A program made the translations under genes and the position numbers. Shown here piece after piece: positions 19,712 through 29,095 of a DNA stretch of 64,000 nt. The stretch is taken from NCBI GenBank assembly GCA_963845735.1, contig CAWJTR010000041.1, positions 144,083 through 208,082 of the forward strand. The letters run 5' to 3'. Under the pieces are notes generated by a model. The model had not been told where the DNA came from. It was given only the letters and a program-made list of their open reading frames with translations, and did no database searches. Positions within the stretch are counted from its first letter, which is position 1. Each line of letters starts with the position of its first letter. This stretch comes from AP-15 sp963845735. GTDB taxonomy: Bacteria > Pseudomonadota > Alphaproteobacteria > ATCC43930 > CGMCC-115725.

Positions 19712-20538
19712 ACTGGATGGAAAGGCGTTTCGGCTCCTCCCCCGGCGCCGAAGCCGACCAGATGCGACCGCGCCTTGTCGCCCACAATCGCGCGATGCAT
19801 GGCCGCGCGTTTTCCAGCCGCGGGCTGCAGGGGCAGGGGCTGGGAAAGAGCTTCAAGCGGCGGCCGGTATTGCGCGGCGTCAACGTATCGGTCCAGCGCG
19901 GCGAGGTGGTCGGGCTGCTCGGACCCAATGGAGCCGGCAAGACTACCTGTTTTTACATCATTACCGGGTTGATCACCGCCGATACCGGGGTGGTCAGCCT
20001 CGACGGGCAGGACATCACCGATCTGCCAATGTACCGCCGCGCTCGCCGGGGCATCGGCTATCTGCCGCAAGAGGCGTCGATCTTTCGCGGCCTTACCGTC
20101 GAGCAGAATATTCGCGCGATCCTCGAAGTGGCGGAGCCCGAACCCGAGCTGCGCGAGGCGGCGCTGAACTCGCTCTTGGCCGAGTTTTCGATCACTCACT
20201 TGCGTCGGACGCCGGCGACGGCGCTTTCAGGCGGCGAACGCCGCCGTTGTGAGATCGCCCGGGCGCTCGCGACCCAGCCCCATTTCATCCTACTCGACGA
20301 GCCGCTCGCCGGCATCGATCCGATCGCGGTCGGCGACATCCGTGATCTGATCGGCCACCTCAAGGATCGCGGGATCGGCGTGTTGATAACCGATCATAAC
20401 GTGCGAGAGACCTTGGAAATCGTCGATCGAGCGTATATACTGCACGCCGGACAAGTTCTGATGGAAGGAAAACCCGCCGAAATCGTGGCCGATGCCGACG
20501 TGAGACGGGTTTTCCTGGGCGACCGGTTTAGCCTATAA
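19708..20538 (+). CDS. lptB: LPS export ABC transporter ATPase LptB
   Basis: 276-residue ATPase driving LPS extraction by LptFG. Walker A is GPNGAGKTT (about 72-80), signature ALSGGERRRCEIARAL, Walker B HFILLDEPLAGID, and the switch His is in VLITDHNVRETL. The family-specific YLPQEASIFRGLTVEQNI Q-loop region is complete. The ATG overlaps the lptA stop (ATGA). The N-terminus carries about 40 extra residues before the ABC core. rpoN follows after 22 bases, the usual alphaproteobacterial order. Confidence 0.96.
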   Translation: MNWMERRFGSSPGAEADQMRPRLVAHNRAMHGRAFSSRGLQGQGLGKSFKRRPVLRGVNVSVQRGEVVGLLGPNGAGKTTCFYIITGLITADTGVVSLDGQDITDLPMYRRARRGIGYLPQEASIFRGLTVEQNIRAILEVAEPEPELREAALNSLLAEFSITHLRRTPATALSGGERRRCEIARALATQPHFILLDEPLAGIDPIAVGDIRDLIGHLKDRGIGVLITDHNVRETLEIVDRAYILHAGQVLMEGKPAEIVADADVRRVFLGDRFSL

Positions 20539-20560
20539 GCCGCTCCCAGCGGAGCATAAT

Positions 20561-22054
20561 GTGAATAGGATGGGTTTCTCCCAGCGGCTTGAGGTGCGGC
20601 AGTCGCAGGCGTTGGTGATGACGCCGCAGCTGCAGCAGGCCATCAAGATGCTGCAGCTCTCGAACCTCGAGCTGACCGATTTCGTCGACACCGAAATCCA
20701 GCAGAACCCGCTGCTCGAACGCCGCGAGCGAAGCACCGAAGAAGCGGCCCCAGCCGGCGCTCCGAGCGTCGCCGAGGCCGTTGTCTCGACAGCCTTGCCG
20801 GAGGCGTTGCCGGTTGACTTTGCCCCCGATGCCGCCGAGCAGTGGCACGCCGCCGCGGGAGCCGAGGGTGACGGCTCGGTCGATCTCGGCGGCGAGCCCC
20901 AGTCCTGGCGCAGCCGCGGAACGTCTGGCGTCGAGGACCGCCCCGGTTTCGAGCAGACGGCGGCTCGGCCGCGTACGTTGCGCGAGCACGTGATCGAGCA
21001 GATCGGAACCGATTTGACCAACCAGGGCGATCAGCTGATTGCCCTGCACCTGCTCGACCTTCTCGACGAAACAGGCTATCTCGGCGGTGCGCTCGATGGC
21101 GTGGCGCTGCTGCTCGGTTGCGCTCAGGCCCGGGTCGACGCGGTCCTCGCCCGGCTCCAGCAATTCGATCCCGCCGGGATTTTTGCCCGCGATCTGCCGG
21201 AATGCTTGGCTCTGCAGTTACGCGACCGCAACCGGCTCGATCCGGCGATGCAAACCCTGCTCGACAACCTGCCGCTGCTCGCCGCGCGCAACATCGCGGG
21301 GCTGATGCGCGTGTGCCAGGTCGACGCCGAGGACGTCGCCGAGATGATCGCCGAGATCAAATCGCTCGATCCTCGGCCGGGCCTCGCCTTCGACCCGCCG
21401 CTGGCGCAGCTGGTCGTGCCCGACATTCTGATGCGTGCGCAACCCGACGGCGGCTGGATTGTCGAGCTCAACGCCGAAACCCTGCCGCGCGTGTTGGTCA
21501 ACAACAAATACCACGCGCAGGTGAGCCGGGTGGCGCGCAGCAAGGCGGAAAGGGATTATCTGACCGACCGGTTGCAGGCCGCAAACTGGCTGGTCAAATC
21601 GCTGCATCAGCGAGCCACCACGATCCTCAAAGTCGCCGCCGAGATCGTGCGGCAGCAGGATGCGTTTTTCCGCCATGGGGTCCAGTCCTTGCGGCCTTTG
21701 ATCCTGCGAGACATCGCCGACGCGATCGGCATGCACGAGAGCACGGTCAGCCGGGTGACCAGCAACAAGCACATGGCCACGCCGCGCGGGGTTTATGAGC
21801 TCAAATATTTCTTTACCTCGTCGATCCCCGCTTCGAGCGGCGGCGAGGCGCATTCGGCCGAGGCGGTGCGCTATCAGATCCGCGCGCTGATCGACAGAGA
21901 GCCCGCCGCGGCCACGCTGTCCGACGAGCGGATTGTCGAGTTGCTGCAGCGCGGCGGCGTCGACATCGCCCGGCGCACTGTCGCCAAATACCGTGAGGCG
22001 ATGCGGATCCCATCCTCGGTGCAGCGCCGCCGGGAGAAACTGCTCGCGCCCTAG
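20561..22054 (+). CDS. rpoN: RNA polymerase sigma-54 factor RpoN
   Basis: 497-residue sigma factor for -24/-12 promoters opened by AAA+ activators. Region I is seen at the N-terminus (LRQSQ-type stretch VRQSQALVMTPQLQQAIKML). The core-binding domain shows NPLLERRE and LLDETGYLGG. The helix-turn-helix region has IADAIGMHESTVSRVTSNKH, and the RpoN box near the end is ARRTVAKYREAM. The GTG at 20561 has GGAG six bases upstream and is preferred; an ATG follows at 20570. The frame is intact. Confidence 0.96.
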   Translation: MNRMGFSQRLEVRQSQALVMTPQLQQAIKMLQLSNLELTDFVDTEIQQNPLLERRERSTEEAAPAGAPSVAEAVVSTALPEALPVDFAPDAAEQWHAAAGAEGDGSVDLGGEPQSWRSRGTSGVEDRPGFEQTAARPRTLREHVIEQIGTDLTNQGDQLIALHLLDLLDETGYLGGALDGVALLLGCAQARVDAVLARLQQFDPAGIFARDLPECLALQLRDRNRLDPAMQTLLDNLPLLAARNIAGLMRVCQVDAEDVAEMIAEIKSLDPRPGLAFDPPLAQLVVPDILMRAQPDGGWIVELNAETLPRVLVNNKYHAQVSRVARSKAERDYLTDRLQAANWLVKSLHQRATTILKVAAEIVRQQDAFFRHGVQSLRPLILRDIADAIGMHESTVSRVTSNKHMATPRGVYELKYFFTSSIPASSGGEAHSAEAVRYQIRALIDREPAAATLSDERIVELLQRGGVDIARRTVAKYREAMRIPSSVQRRREKLLAP

Positions 22055-22199
22055 CGGCTCGCAAGGTGTCCGCCAATATTGACGCGGAGACGGTGGACGC
22101 CTAGCGTGCGTCGCTTGACCGCGTTCGAGAGCATTCCCAATTTCGCTCGCGGGAGGTCTCGACGGCCGCCCGGTGCAAGCGGGAAAGGTAAGAGCGTTC

Positions 22200-22805
22200 A
22201 TGCAGTTGACGGTCACGGGCAAGCAGATTGAAGTTGGCGATGCGCTGCGCGCCCATGTCGAAGCGAGCCTCGCCTCGATCCTTGAAAAGTATTTCAAGAC
22301 CGCGATCGAAGCCCACGTCGTGGTGGCAAGGGAGGCCCATCTGATCCGGGCCGAAATCTCTCTTCACATTGGGCGCGGGATCGTTGTCAACGCCGGCGCC
22401 GCGGTCGGCGAAGTTTATGCCGCCTTCGATACCGCCGCCGAGCGCGTGGCCAAGCGGCTACGCCGCTACAAGCGACGCCTTCGCGACCACCACGCCAAGT
22501 TCCGCGATCCGGCCGAGGTCGAAGAACGGGCGCGGGACTACGTGTTGGCGCCGGTGGCGGAGGAAGCGGACGAAGATGATCCCGCCGGCGGGCCGGCGGT
22601 CATTGCCGAAATCAGCGCCGAGCTGCCGCGCTTGACGGTAGGCGAGGCGGTGATGCGGATGGATCTCGCCGACGCGCTTGTGCTGCTGTTTCGCAACCGA
22701 GCGCATGGCGAGCTCAATCTGGTCTATCGGCGCGCGGACGGTAATATCGGCTGGATCGATCCCGAGCTCGACCCGGCGCGGCAGGCACATCAGCGCCAAA
22801 CCTGA
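22200..22805 (+). CDS. hpf: Ribosome hibernation promoting factor, long form
   Basis: 201-residue long HPF. The N-terminal RaiA/HPF fold (1-105) binds the decoding site of idle ribosomes: MQLTVTGKQIEVGDALRAHV, then FDTAAERVAKRLRRYKRRLR. The C-terminal dimerisation domain that makes 100S ribosomes is at about 145-200 (VVR-type motif here as VGEAVMRMDLADALVLLFRN, GNIGWIDP). The start ATG at 22200 fits the family N-terminus exactly. In this family the gene commonly lies between rpoN and ptsN, as here. Confidence 0.95.
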   Translation: MQLTVTGKQIEVGDALRAHVEASLASILEKYFKTAIEAHVVVAREAHLIRAEISLHIGRGIVVNAGAAVGEVYAAFDTAAERVAKRLRRYKRRLRDHHAKFRDPAEVEERARDYVLAPVAEEADEDDPAGGPAVIAEISAELPRLTVGEAVMRMDLADALVLLFRNRAHGELNLVYRRADGNIGWIDPELDPARQAHQRQT

Positions 22806-22942
22806 GCAGCCCCGATCGCTGATGGCTGAACCTTCCCGCTTTTGCGATTGTAGAGCGATCCCAACCATCGGGCTCGCCTGCGACGCGACCGTCCGCTGCT
22901 CGGACGAGCGTTGACGACGCGCCGAGCCGGCCGGGTCGGACC

Positions 22943-23407
22943 ATGGAGATCACCGATCTGATCACGCCGCAAAGCGTGTTGCCGCAATTGCGCGCGGCAA
23001 ATAAAAGGCAGGCTCTGCAGGAGCTCGCCAAACGCGCTGCCGCGATGACCGGGGTTCACGAGCGGACGATTTACGATGTGCTGATCGAGCGCGAGCGATT
23101 GGGCACCACCGGTATCGGTATGGGGATAGGCATCCCGCACGGAAAGCTCCCCGGGCTCGGCAAGCTCTACGGCATCTTCGCCCGGCTGGAGCGGCCCATC
23201 CCGTTCGAGGCGATTGACGATCAGCCGGTCGACCTGATCTTTCTGCTGCTGGCCCCGGAAGCCGCTGGGGCCGACCATCTGAAGGCGCTGGCTCGCGTCT
23301 CGCGGCTGTTGCGCGACCGGGCCGTGTGCGACAAGTTGCGGGGTACGGACAACGCCGACGCGCTCTACGCCCTTCTGACCGATTTCACCGCCAGCGACGC
23401 CGCCTGA
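22943..23407 (+). CDS. ptsN: Nitrogen-regulatory PTS protein EIIA-Ntr
   Basis: 154-residue EIIA-Ntr, phosphorylated by NPr at a conserved histidine. It links nitrogen status to K+ transport and other targets. The phospho-His lies in GIGIPHGKLPGLGKLYG; the N-terminal MEITDLITPQSVLPQL and the ERTIYDVLIERERLGTTGIG block are typical. Length is standard. It is the last gene of the rpoN-hpf-ptsN group; the DUF1150 gene converges with it a few bases beyond the stop. Confidence 0.95.
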   Translation: MEITDLITPQSVLPQLRAANKRQALQELAKRAAAMTGVHERTIYDVLIERERLGTTGIGMGIGIPHGKLPGLGKLYGIFARLERPIPFEAIDDQPVDLIFLLLAPEAAGADHLKALARVSRLLRDRAVCDKLRGTDNADALYALLTDFTASDAA

Positions 23408-23411
23408 CCGG

Positions 23412-23627
23412 TTAGTGCACGCTCACCGGTTCGAGATCGTGCTGCCGCACCGTCGCAAAGGCGACGTCGCGATTGGATAGCATTGCGATCTGCGTGCCAT
23501 CCGCAGCATGCACGGCGTAGCCGGTCGTGCCATCGACCACAACCGCCTTGATGTAGGCGAGATCCTGCACTCCGAACAGCGCCAGTTCGCGCGCCGACAT
23601 CTGCCTTATCCGCTCGATCTTGTCCAT
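23412..23627 (-). CDS. DUF1150 family small protein
   Basis: 71-residue protein of the alphaproteobacterial DUF1150 family (MDKIERIRQMSARELALFG; IAYVK-like LAYIKAVVVDGTTGYAVHAADG). Family members sit directly downstream of an Hsp20 gene, as here, but their function is not known. The start at 23627 was chosen from the family N-terminus and an AAGGAAGGG ribosome site on the coding strand. The frame is open further upstream only across the intergenic gap. Confidence 0.85.
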   Translation of the reverse strand: MDKIERIRQMSARELALFGVQDLAYIKAVVVDGTTGYAVHAADGTQIAMLSNRDVAFATVRQHDLEPVSVH

Positions 23628-23670
23628 TTGATCCCTTCCTTCCAACCGCGCCTTCGGCCGCGGCTGATTT

Positions 23671-24111
23671 TTACTCCTGTGAGCGCGGCGTCCGGCTTTC
23701 GCCGACGCTTTTGATCTCGACCGTGCGCACTTTGGCCTCGACCTCGGGACGGACGAGATCGATATGCAGGAGCCCGTTGTCGAGCCACGCACCGCTGACC
23801 TCGATGCCTTCCGCCAGCACGAACGAGCGCTGAAATTGCCGCGCGGCGATGCCGCGATGCAGGTAGACGCGCTGCGCATCGTCGACCTGCTTGCCGCGGA
23901 CCACGAGTTGGTTGTCCTCGACCGTGATGCCGAGGTCGCTCATCGTGAAGCCCGCGACCGCCAGGGTGATGCGCAGTTGATTCTCGCCGAGCTGCTCGAT
24001 GTTGTAAGGCGGATAGCCGTCGCTCGAGATTTTGCTCACTCGGTCGAGCGCCCGCTCGAAATGGTCGAAGCCCAGGAGCAGGGGCGAGTTGAACAGCGAC
24101 AACCTGGACAT
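23671..24111 (-). CDS. Small heat-shock protein of the Hsp20/IbpA family
   Basis: 146-residue alpha-crystallin-type chaperone that holds unfolding proteins in a refoldable state. The alpha-crystallin domain covers about 38-125, with YNIEQLGENQLRITLAVAGF, the ITVEDNQLVVRGKQ strands and GIAARQFQRSFVLAEG. The C-terminal extension is short, with the usual hydrophobic motif weak. It is transcribed together with the DUF1150 gene after about 43 bases. No ROSE-type thermosensor hairpin was clearly recognised upstream. Confidence 0.92.
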   Translation of the reverse strand: MSRLSLFNSPLLLGFDHFERALDRVSKISSDGYPPYNIEQLGENQLRITLAVAGFTMSDLGITVEDNQLVVRGKQVDDAQRVYLHRGIAARQFQRSFVLAEGIEVSGAWLDNGLLHIDLVRPEVEAKVRTVEIKSVGESRTPRSQE

Positions 24112-24346
24112 CCGTTCTTCTCCTCATCGGCGAGCGAGATACCGCGATCGGACCCGTACGCGGCGTCCGACCGTGGACCACATTTTCTACCCGTGATATT
24201 TGGGGTTCGGGAACCGCCGATCAAGCGAAGGGCCGCTCTGCCGCCGAGCAAGCGATCGCGATATTCCGAACCGCTGCTTCCGCCGGGCAGGGAGCGCACC
24301 ATATCCTTCGGCACGGCGATCTCCGCATCAGCAGTCGGGTGAGGCC

Positions 24347-25285
24347 ATGTCGAGACCCGGACGGAACTGGCGCGTTATCCTGGCGCTCTTCTGTTGCGCA
24401 TTCCTGGCCCTGGCGCCGGCTCTTGCCGAGGCGCGCGCTGGCGGCTCCTTTGGCGGCCGGCCATCGAGCATGGGCAGCCGCGGAATTCGCAGTTGGGAGA
24501 ACAACGGCGCTCAGCCGCTGAACCGCAGCCTGACCCCACAGCCCGGCCAGTCCGGCTACGCATCCAGGCCGACCTACCCCGCTTCGGGCGGCAGCCTTTT
24601 TCAGCGCCATCCGTTTCTGACCGGGCTCGCCGGCGGGCTGTTCGGCTCCTGGCTGTTTGGGCACGCCGGCAATGCCGGGACCGGCGGCGGCGCGGGATCG
24701 GCGATCGGCGGCCTGCTGTGGATTGCGATCATCGGTTTCTTGATCTGGCTGGCGTTCCGCTTCTTCCGCCGCGCGTCAGGATCGTCGGGTTGGCCCGGCG
24801 GAGGGGGCTTCACGGCTCGCTCGGCCGGAGCAGCGGCGGCGCCGGCGGTTCGAGACCGTGGCCGCGACGTCAACCTCGCCGATGCCGACCTTCAATCGTT
24901 CCAGCAGTTGCATGCGGCGATCCAGGAAGCCTGGAGCGCCGGCGATCTCGCGCGCCTGGGGCGGCTGATGACCCCCGAGATGCTGAGCTATTTCGCGGAT
25001 GAGCTGACCCGCAACACGAGCCGGGGGGTGAGCAACGTCGTCTCCGATGTGCGGCTTCTCCAGGGCGAGCTGAACGAGAGCTGGGAGGAACGCGATCGGC
25101 AATACGCCACGGCGTTTATGCGCTGGCGCGCGCTCGACTATGTCGTCCGCCTCGGCGCCTCGCCCGGAGAGCGCGGCGATCTCGTCGCCGGGGATCCGCG
25201 CACGCCGGTCGAGGCCGAGGAGATATGGACCTTTGTGCGCCCGCGCGGCGGCGCTTGGCTGCTCTCCGCGATCCAGCAAGTCTGA
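24347..25285 (+). CDS. Tim44-like domain membrane protein
   Basis: 312-residue protein with an N-terminal signal or anchor (LALFCCAFLALAPALAEARA), then a Gly/Ser/Pro-rich stretch. A second helix follows (AIGGLLWIAIIGFLIWLAFRF, about 123-143), and then the C-terminal Tim44-like domain from about 185 (LQSFQQLHAAIQEAWSAGDL; IWTFVRPRGGAWLLSAIQQ). Bacterial members such as TimA are inner-membrane proteins of unclear role. The frame is intact; it stands alone and converges with hemF. Confidence 0.85.
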   Translation: MSRPGRNWRVILALFCCAFLALAPALAEARAGGSFGGRPSSMGSRGIRSWENNGAQPLNRSLTPQPGQSGYASRPTYPASGGSLFQRHPFLTGLAGGLFGSWLFGHAGNAGTGGGAGSAIGGLLWIAIIGFLIWLAFRFFRRASGSSGWPGGGGFTARSAGAAAAPAVRDRGRDVNLADADLQSFQQLHAAIQEAWSAGDLARLGRLMTPEMLSYFADELTRNTSRGVSNVVSDVRLLQGELNESWEERDRQYATAFMRWRALDYVVRLGASPGERGDLVAGDPRTPVEAEEIWTFVRPRGGAWLLSAIQQV

Positions 25286-25306
25286 CCCAGCCGACAAAGG
25301 TTCGGG

Positions 25307-26177
25307 TTAGGGCCAAGCCGCTTCGGGAGGCAGCGACATCAGGATTGCCTCGACATTGCCGCCGGTCTTCAGCCCGAACCGGGTGCCGCGGTCGTAAAGC
25401 AGATTGAATTCGACGTAGCGGCCGCGGCGAACGAGCTGATGGCGGCGCTGCTCGTCGGTCCAAGGCAGCCTCATCCGCGGCCGCACGATCGCCGGATAGA
25501 CCCCGAGAAAAGCCTCGCCGACCGCGCAAACAAAGGCGAAGTCGCGCTGCCAATCACCGCTATCGAGATAATCGAAGAAGATTCCCCCCGCGCCGCGCGC
25601 CTCGCCCCGGTGCTCGAGGAAGAAATATTCGTCGCACCAGGCCTTGAAGCGCGCGTGGCAGTCGGGGTCGTAGCCGGCGCAGGCGGCAGCGAGGGCCGCG
25701 TGAAACATCTGTTCCGCATCCGCATCCGGATAAATCGGGGTGAGATCGCTGCCGCCGCCGAACCAGGCTTTGCTGGTGACGATATAGCGGGTGTTCATAT
25801 GCACCGCCGGGACCAGCGGCGAACGCATATGGGCGACAATCGAGATCCCGCTCGCCCAAAAGCGCGGGTCCGCCGCGGCGCCCGGGATGTCGTTGCGAAA
25901 CTCGGCCGAGAATTCGCCCGGATACCGTCGAGATGTTGACCCCGACCTTTTCGAACACGCGGCCGCGCATGACCGAGATGGTCCCGCCGCCACCGCCGGG
26001 GCGCTGCCACGGGGCGCGCTCGAACCGGCCAGCCGGACCATCCTCGGGACGCTCGGCGGCAAATTCGTCCTCGATTGCCTCGAACGCGGCACAGATGCGG
26101 TCGCGCAGCGCGGCAAACCACGCGGCGGCGCGGTCGCACCGGTCGGGGTCGGGGGGAAAGGCGGCGGTTTGGCTCAT
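25307..26177 (-). CDS. hemF: Oxygen-dependent coproporphyrinogen III oxidase, frameshifted
   Basis: About 289-residue haem-biosynthesis enzyme that oxidatively decarboxylates coproporphyrinogen III using O2. The first frame carries MSQTAAFPPD to KVGVNISTVSG; one extra G near 25920 then moves reading to the frame with GEFSAEFRNDIPG and the conserved HMNTRYIV, WFGGGSDLTPIYP and YVEFNLLYDRGTRFGL. All these are hallmark HemF blocks. The ATG at 26177 overlaps the stop of trmL upstream (ATGA), so the two genes are probably co-translated. Confidence 0.93.
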
Positions 26178-26632
26178 GGCGACGGGAACAAGCCGGTCTG
26201 TCGCAACGCTTCGGCGAGCGCCACCGCGCCGGCAAGGGCGACGTTGAGCGATCGGGCCGGCGCGCGCAAGGGAATCACTATTCGCGCCGCCGCAGCGGCG
26301 TGCACCGCCGGCGGAACCCCGGCGCTTTCCCGACCGAGCAGGATCGTATCGTTGCCCTCGAACACAAACCGGTGCAGCGCCACGGCGCCGGAGGTCGTCA
26401 TCAACAGCACCCGTGATCGAGGGTCGCGGTTCGCGAGAAACGCCTGCCACGACGCATGGCGCACGATCGGACAGATAGCCGCATAGTCGAGCGCTGTGCG
26501 CCTCAGGCGGCGGTCGTCGAGCAAGAACCCGCATGGCTCGATCAAATCGACCGCGATCCCGAAACAGGCAGCGAGCCGCAGCAAGGCTCCGGTATTCTGC
26601 GGTATATCCGGCTCAAATAGGGCGAGGCGCAA
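26174..26632 (-). CDS. trmL: tRNA (cytidine(34)-2'-O)-methyltransferase TrmL
   Basis: SPOUT-fold 2'-O-methyltransferase for the wobble base of tRNA-Leu isoacceptors, about 152 residues from the TTG at 26632. That start is chosen because the family begins at RLALFEPDIPQNTG and a GGAG site lies seven bases upstream; the frame is open to an ATG at 26746. The deep trefoil knot motifs are present: ILLGRESAGVPP and IVIPLRAPARSLNVALAGAVALAE. It is followed directly by hemF. Confidence 0.9.
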   Translation of the reverse strand: MRLALFEPDIPQNTGALLRLAACFGIAVDLIEPCGFLLDDRRLRRTALDYAAICPIVRHASWQAFLANRDPRSRVLLMTTSGAVALHRFVFEGNDTILLGRESAGVPPAVHAAAAARIVIPLRAPARSLNVALAGAVALAEALRQTGLFPSP

Positions 26633-26822
26633 GCTAATCTCCGGTGAAACCAATCGACGTTCGATTTTCTTCGCGGCGTCCAAATGTATTACACGGGTCC
26701 AAGCGACCACCGCCCCGGCGGTCATTTCTGCGGCAGTCTGTCGCATAGTTCGCCTTCTTTAACAGTATAGCTTCGCGCAACGGCTGCGGCCGGCGAAACG
26801 GCGCGGCGTGACGAGGTTTTGA

Positions 26823-27027
26823 ATGGCCGATTTGGCGTACCAGCATATTGCCGACGTGCATCCCGGCGAGATCCGGCGCAATCTCGACCGTCGTGGAGGC
26901 TGGGCTCATCCGCAGCGGGGCTCGATCCGTGATAGATTTGGGTGCGTCCTTCGGAGTTCGGCGCCTGCGAACCTCGCCGGTTCCCCCTTCCGCGTATACG
27001 GGCGGCACCACCGTCAAGATCGGCTAG
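26823..27027 (+). pseudogene. petA: Degenerate remnant of the Rieske iron-sulfur subunit gene (petA)
   Basis: The last approximately 20 codons read APANLA then, after one base, VPPSAYTGGTTVKIG and stop. This is the usual end of a bc1 Rieske protein, 9 bases before petB. Upstream, GGWAHPQRGSIRDRFG aligns with the box II consensus GGWFCPCHGSHYDTSG but lacks both Cys and the His. The box I region reads AYQHIADVHPG in place of CTHLGCVPxG, again without the cysteines. No N-terminal anchor is encoded: the frame opens at 26823 right after a TGA and only about 190 bases separate it from trmL. The alignment was done by eye. Confidence 0.6.
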
Positions 27028-27036
27028 GAGAGCACT

Positions 27037-28320
27037 GTGGCCGACACCCCTCACCCGCCGACCAACGGGATCATCCGCTGGATCGACCATCGGCTGCCGT
27101 TTGTCGCGCTGTTGCGGCACGAGCTTTACGATTATCCGACCCCGCGCAACCTGAGCTATTGGTGGAATTTCGGCTCTCTCGCCGGGATCATGCTGGTGGT
27201 GATGATCGTGACCGGCATCTTCCTTGCGATGCAATATACGCCGAGCGCGCAGCTCGCCTTCGACTCGGTCGAGCGCATCATGCGCGACGTCAACTATGGC
27301 TGGCTGATGCGCTACGCGCACGCCAACGGCGCGTCGATGTTCTTTCGCGATCGTCTACATCCATATTTTCCGGGGACTCTATTACGGCTCTTACAAGGCG
27401 CCGCGCGAATTGCTGTGGATCCTTGGGGTGATCATCCTGATATTGATGATAGCGACCGCGTTCATGGGATACGTGCTGCCCTGGGGGCAGATGAGCTATT
27501 GGGCCGCCACCGTGATTACCAGTCTGTTTTCGGCGATCCCGCTCGTGGGCCACAGCATCGTCACATTCTTGTGGGGCGGCTTTAACGTTGGCGATCCGAC
27601 CCTGCATCGCTTTTATGCGCTGCACTATCTGCTGCCGTTCGTGATCCTGTTGGTCGTGCTGCTGCACCTCGTCGCGCTGCACCGCTTCGGCTCCAACAAT
27701 CCGCTGGGCATCGACATGAAGGGCCCGCAGGATTCGATCCCGTTCCATCCTTATTACACGATCAAGGATATGTTCGGGTTGTGTGTATTTCTCCTGATCT
27801 ATGCTTTCTTTATATTCTACGCGCCGAACTTTCTCGGCAATCCAGACAATTATATCCCGGCGAATCCGTTGCAGACGCCGAACCATATCGTCCCGGAATG
27901 GTATCTGCTGCCTTATTATGCGATTCTGCGCTCGATCACGTTTTCGATCTTCGGTATCCCGGCCAAGTTACTCGGCGTCATCTGTTCGTTCGGCTCGTTG
28001 TTCATGTTGTTCATCGTGCCCTGGCTCGACACCTCGCCGGTGCGCAGCGCGAGATTTCGGCCGGTCTACAAATGGGTGTTTTGGCTGCTCGTCATTGACG
28101 TGCTGGCGCTGGGCTGGGTCGGCTTCAACCCGCCGGAGGGCATCGTCGTGACCGTCGGCCAGATCGCCACGGCTGTATTACTACATTCACTTCCTGATCC
28201 TGTTCCCGCTGATCGGCTGGTTCGAACGCCCGCATCCGCTGCCGACCAGCATCGCCGCCACGGTGCTCGGCGGCACAGCGTCGTTGGCCGGCGCCGGCTC
28301 GCCGATAGAGAAAGCCTGAG
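27037..28320 (+). CDS. petB: Cytochrome b of the bc1 complex, two frameshifts
   Basis: Cytochrome b subunit (about 427 residues) holding the two b haems and both quinone sites. Frame 1 runs from the GTG at 27037 to NGASMFF; an extra base near 27348 leads to IVYIHIFRGLYYGSYK. Frame 2 carries AFMGYVLPWGQMSYW (Qo-site region), PEWYLLPYYAILRSI and the conserved histidines in HSIVTFLWGG and HLVALHRFG. A second extra base near 28175 leads to YYYIHFLILFPLIGW and the end at 28320. Both shifts restore family homology exactly. Confidence 0.95.
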
Positions 28321-29088
28321 ATGGTGAAATATCCGGCCGCAGTGGCAGCGCTGCTGACGATGCTGGCGCTGGCCCCCGCCGCCACCCGAGCCGCCGATGA
28401 AGCCCCGTCGCCGCCGCGCCAGCAATGGTCGTTCGACGGGGTTTTCGGCACTTACGATCGCGCGGCGGCGCAACGCGGTTTTCAGGTCTACAAACAAGTC
28501 TGCTCAGCCTGTCATCCGGTCGAGCATCTGCGTTTCGGCGACCTTGCCGGGCTCGGCTACACGCCGAGCGAAATCAAGGCCATTGCCGCGAGCGACCAGG
28601 TCACCGACGGGCCGAACGATCAGGGTCAGATGTACCAGCGGCCTGGCCGGTCCTCGGACCCGATCCCCGGCCCGTTTCCGAATGTACAGGCGGCGCGCGC
28701 GGCAAACGGCGGCGCGCTTCCGCCCGACCTGTCGATGATCGTCAACGCGCGCGACGGCGGCGCCGACTATGTCTTTGCGATCCTGAACGGTTTCAAGCCG
28801 CCGCCAGCCGGGTTCACTGTTCCGCCGGGGAGATATTACAACGAGTTTTTCCTTGGGCATCTGATCGCGATGCCGCCGCCGCTCACCGATGGCGCAGTGA
28901 CCTATGCCGACGGAACCAAGGCGACGGTGCCGCAGATGGCGCACGATGTCGCTACCTTCTTGGCCTGGGCTTCGCAGCCCCAGCTCGACACCCGCCATCG
29001 CATCGGGGCCAAGGTGTTCCTGTTCCTGATTGTTGTCGTCGGTATCTTCTACGCGGCCAAGCGCAAAATCTGGACGGTCGTCCACTGA
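28321..29088 (+). CDS. petC: Cytochrome c1
   Basis: 255-residue c1 subunit of bc1, accepting electrons from the Rieske centre and passing them to cytochrome c2. Signal peptide at residues 1-24. The haem site CSACH is at about 61-65 (VYKQVCSACHPVEHLRF). The axial Met is probably in HLIAMPPPL. A C-terminal anchor helix is clear (VFLFLIVVVGIFYAAKRKIW). It abuts petB with no gap and is followed 8 bases later by mtnP. The frame is intact. Confidence 0.95.
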   Translation: MVKYPAAVAALLTMLALAPAATRAADEAPSPPRQQWSFDGVFGTYDRAAAQRGFQVYKQVCSACHPVEHLRFGDLAGLGYTPSEIKAIAASDQVTDGPNDQGQMYQRPGRSSDPIPGPFPNVQAARAANGGALPPDLSMIVNARDGGADYVFAILNGFKPPPAGFTVPPGRYYNEFFLGHLIAMPPPLTDGAVTYADGTKATVPQMAHDVATFLAWASQPQLDTRHRIGAKVFLFLIVVVGIFYAAKRKIWTVVH

Positions 29089-29095
29089 AGCTGAC

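Noticed and set aside
26634..27017. Minus-strand frame over the petA remnant (STTVEIAPDLAGMHVG) as a separate gene or inverted Rieske piece
   Set aside because: It resembles a Rieske N-terminal strand only superficially and lacks the WRGKPVF block.
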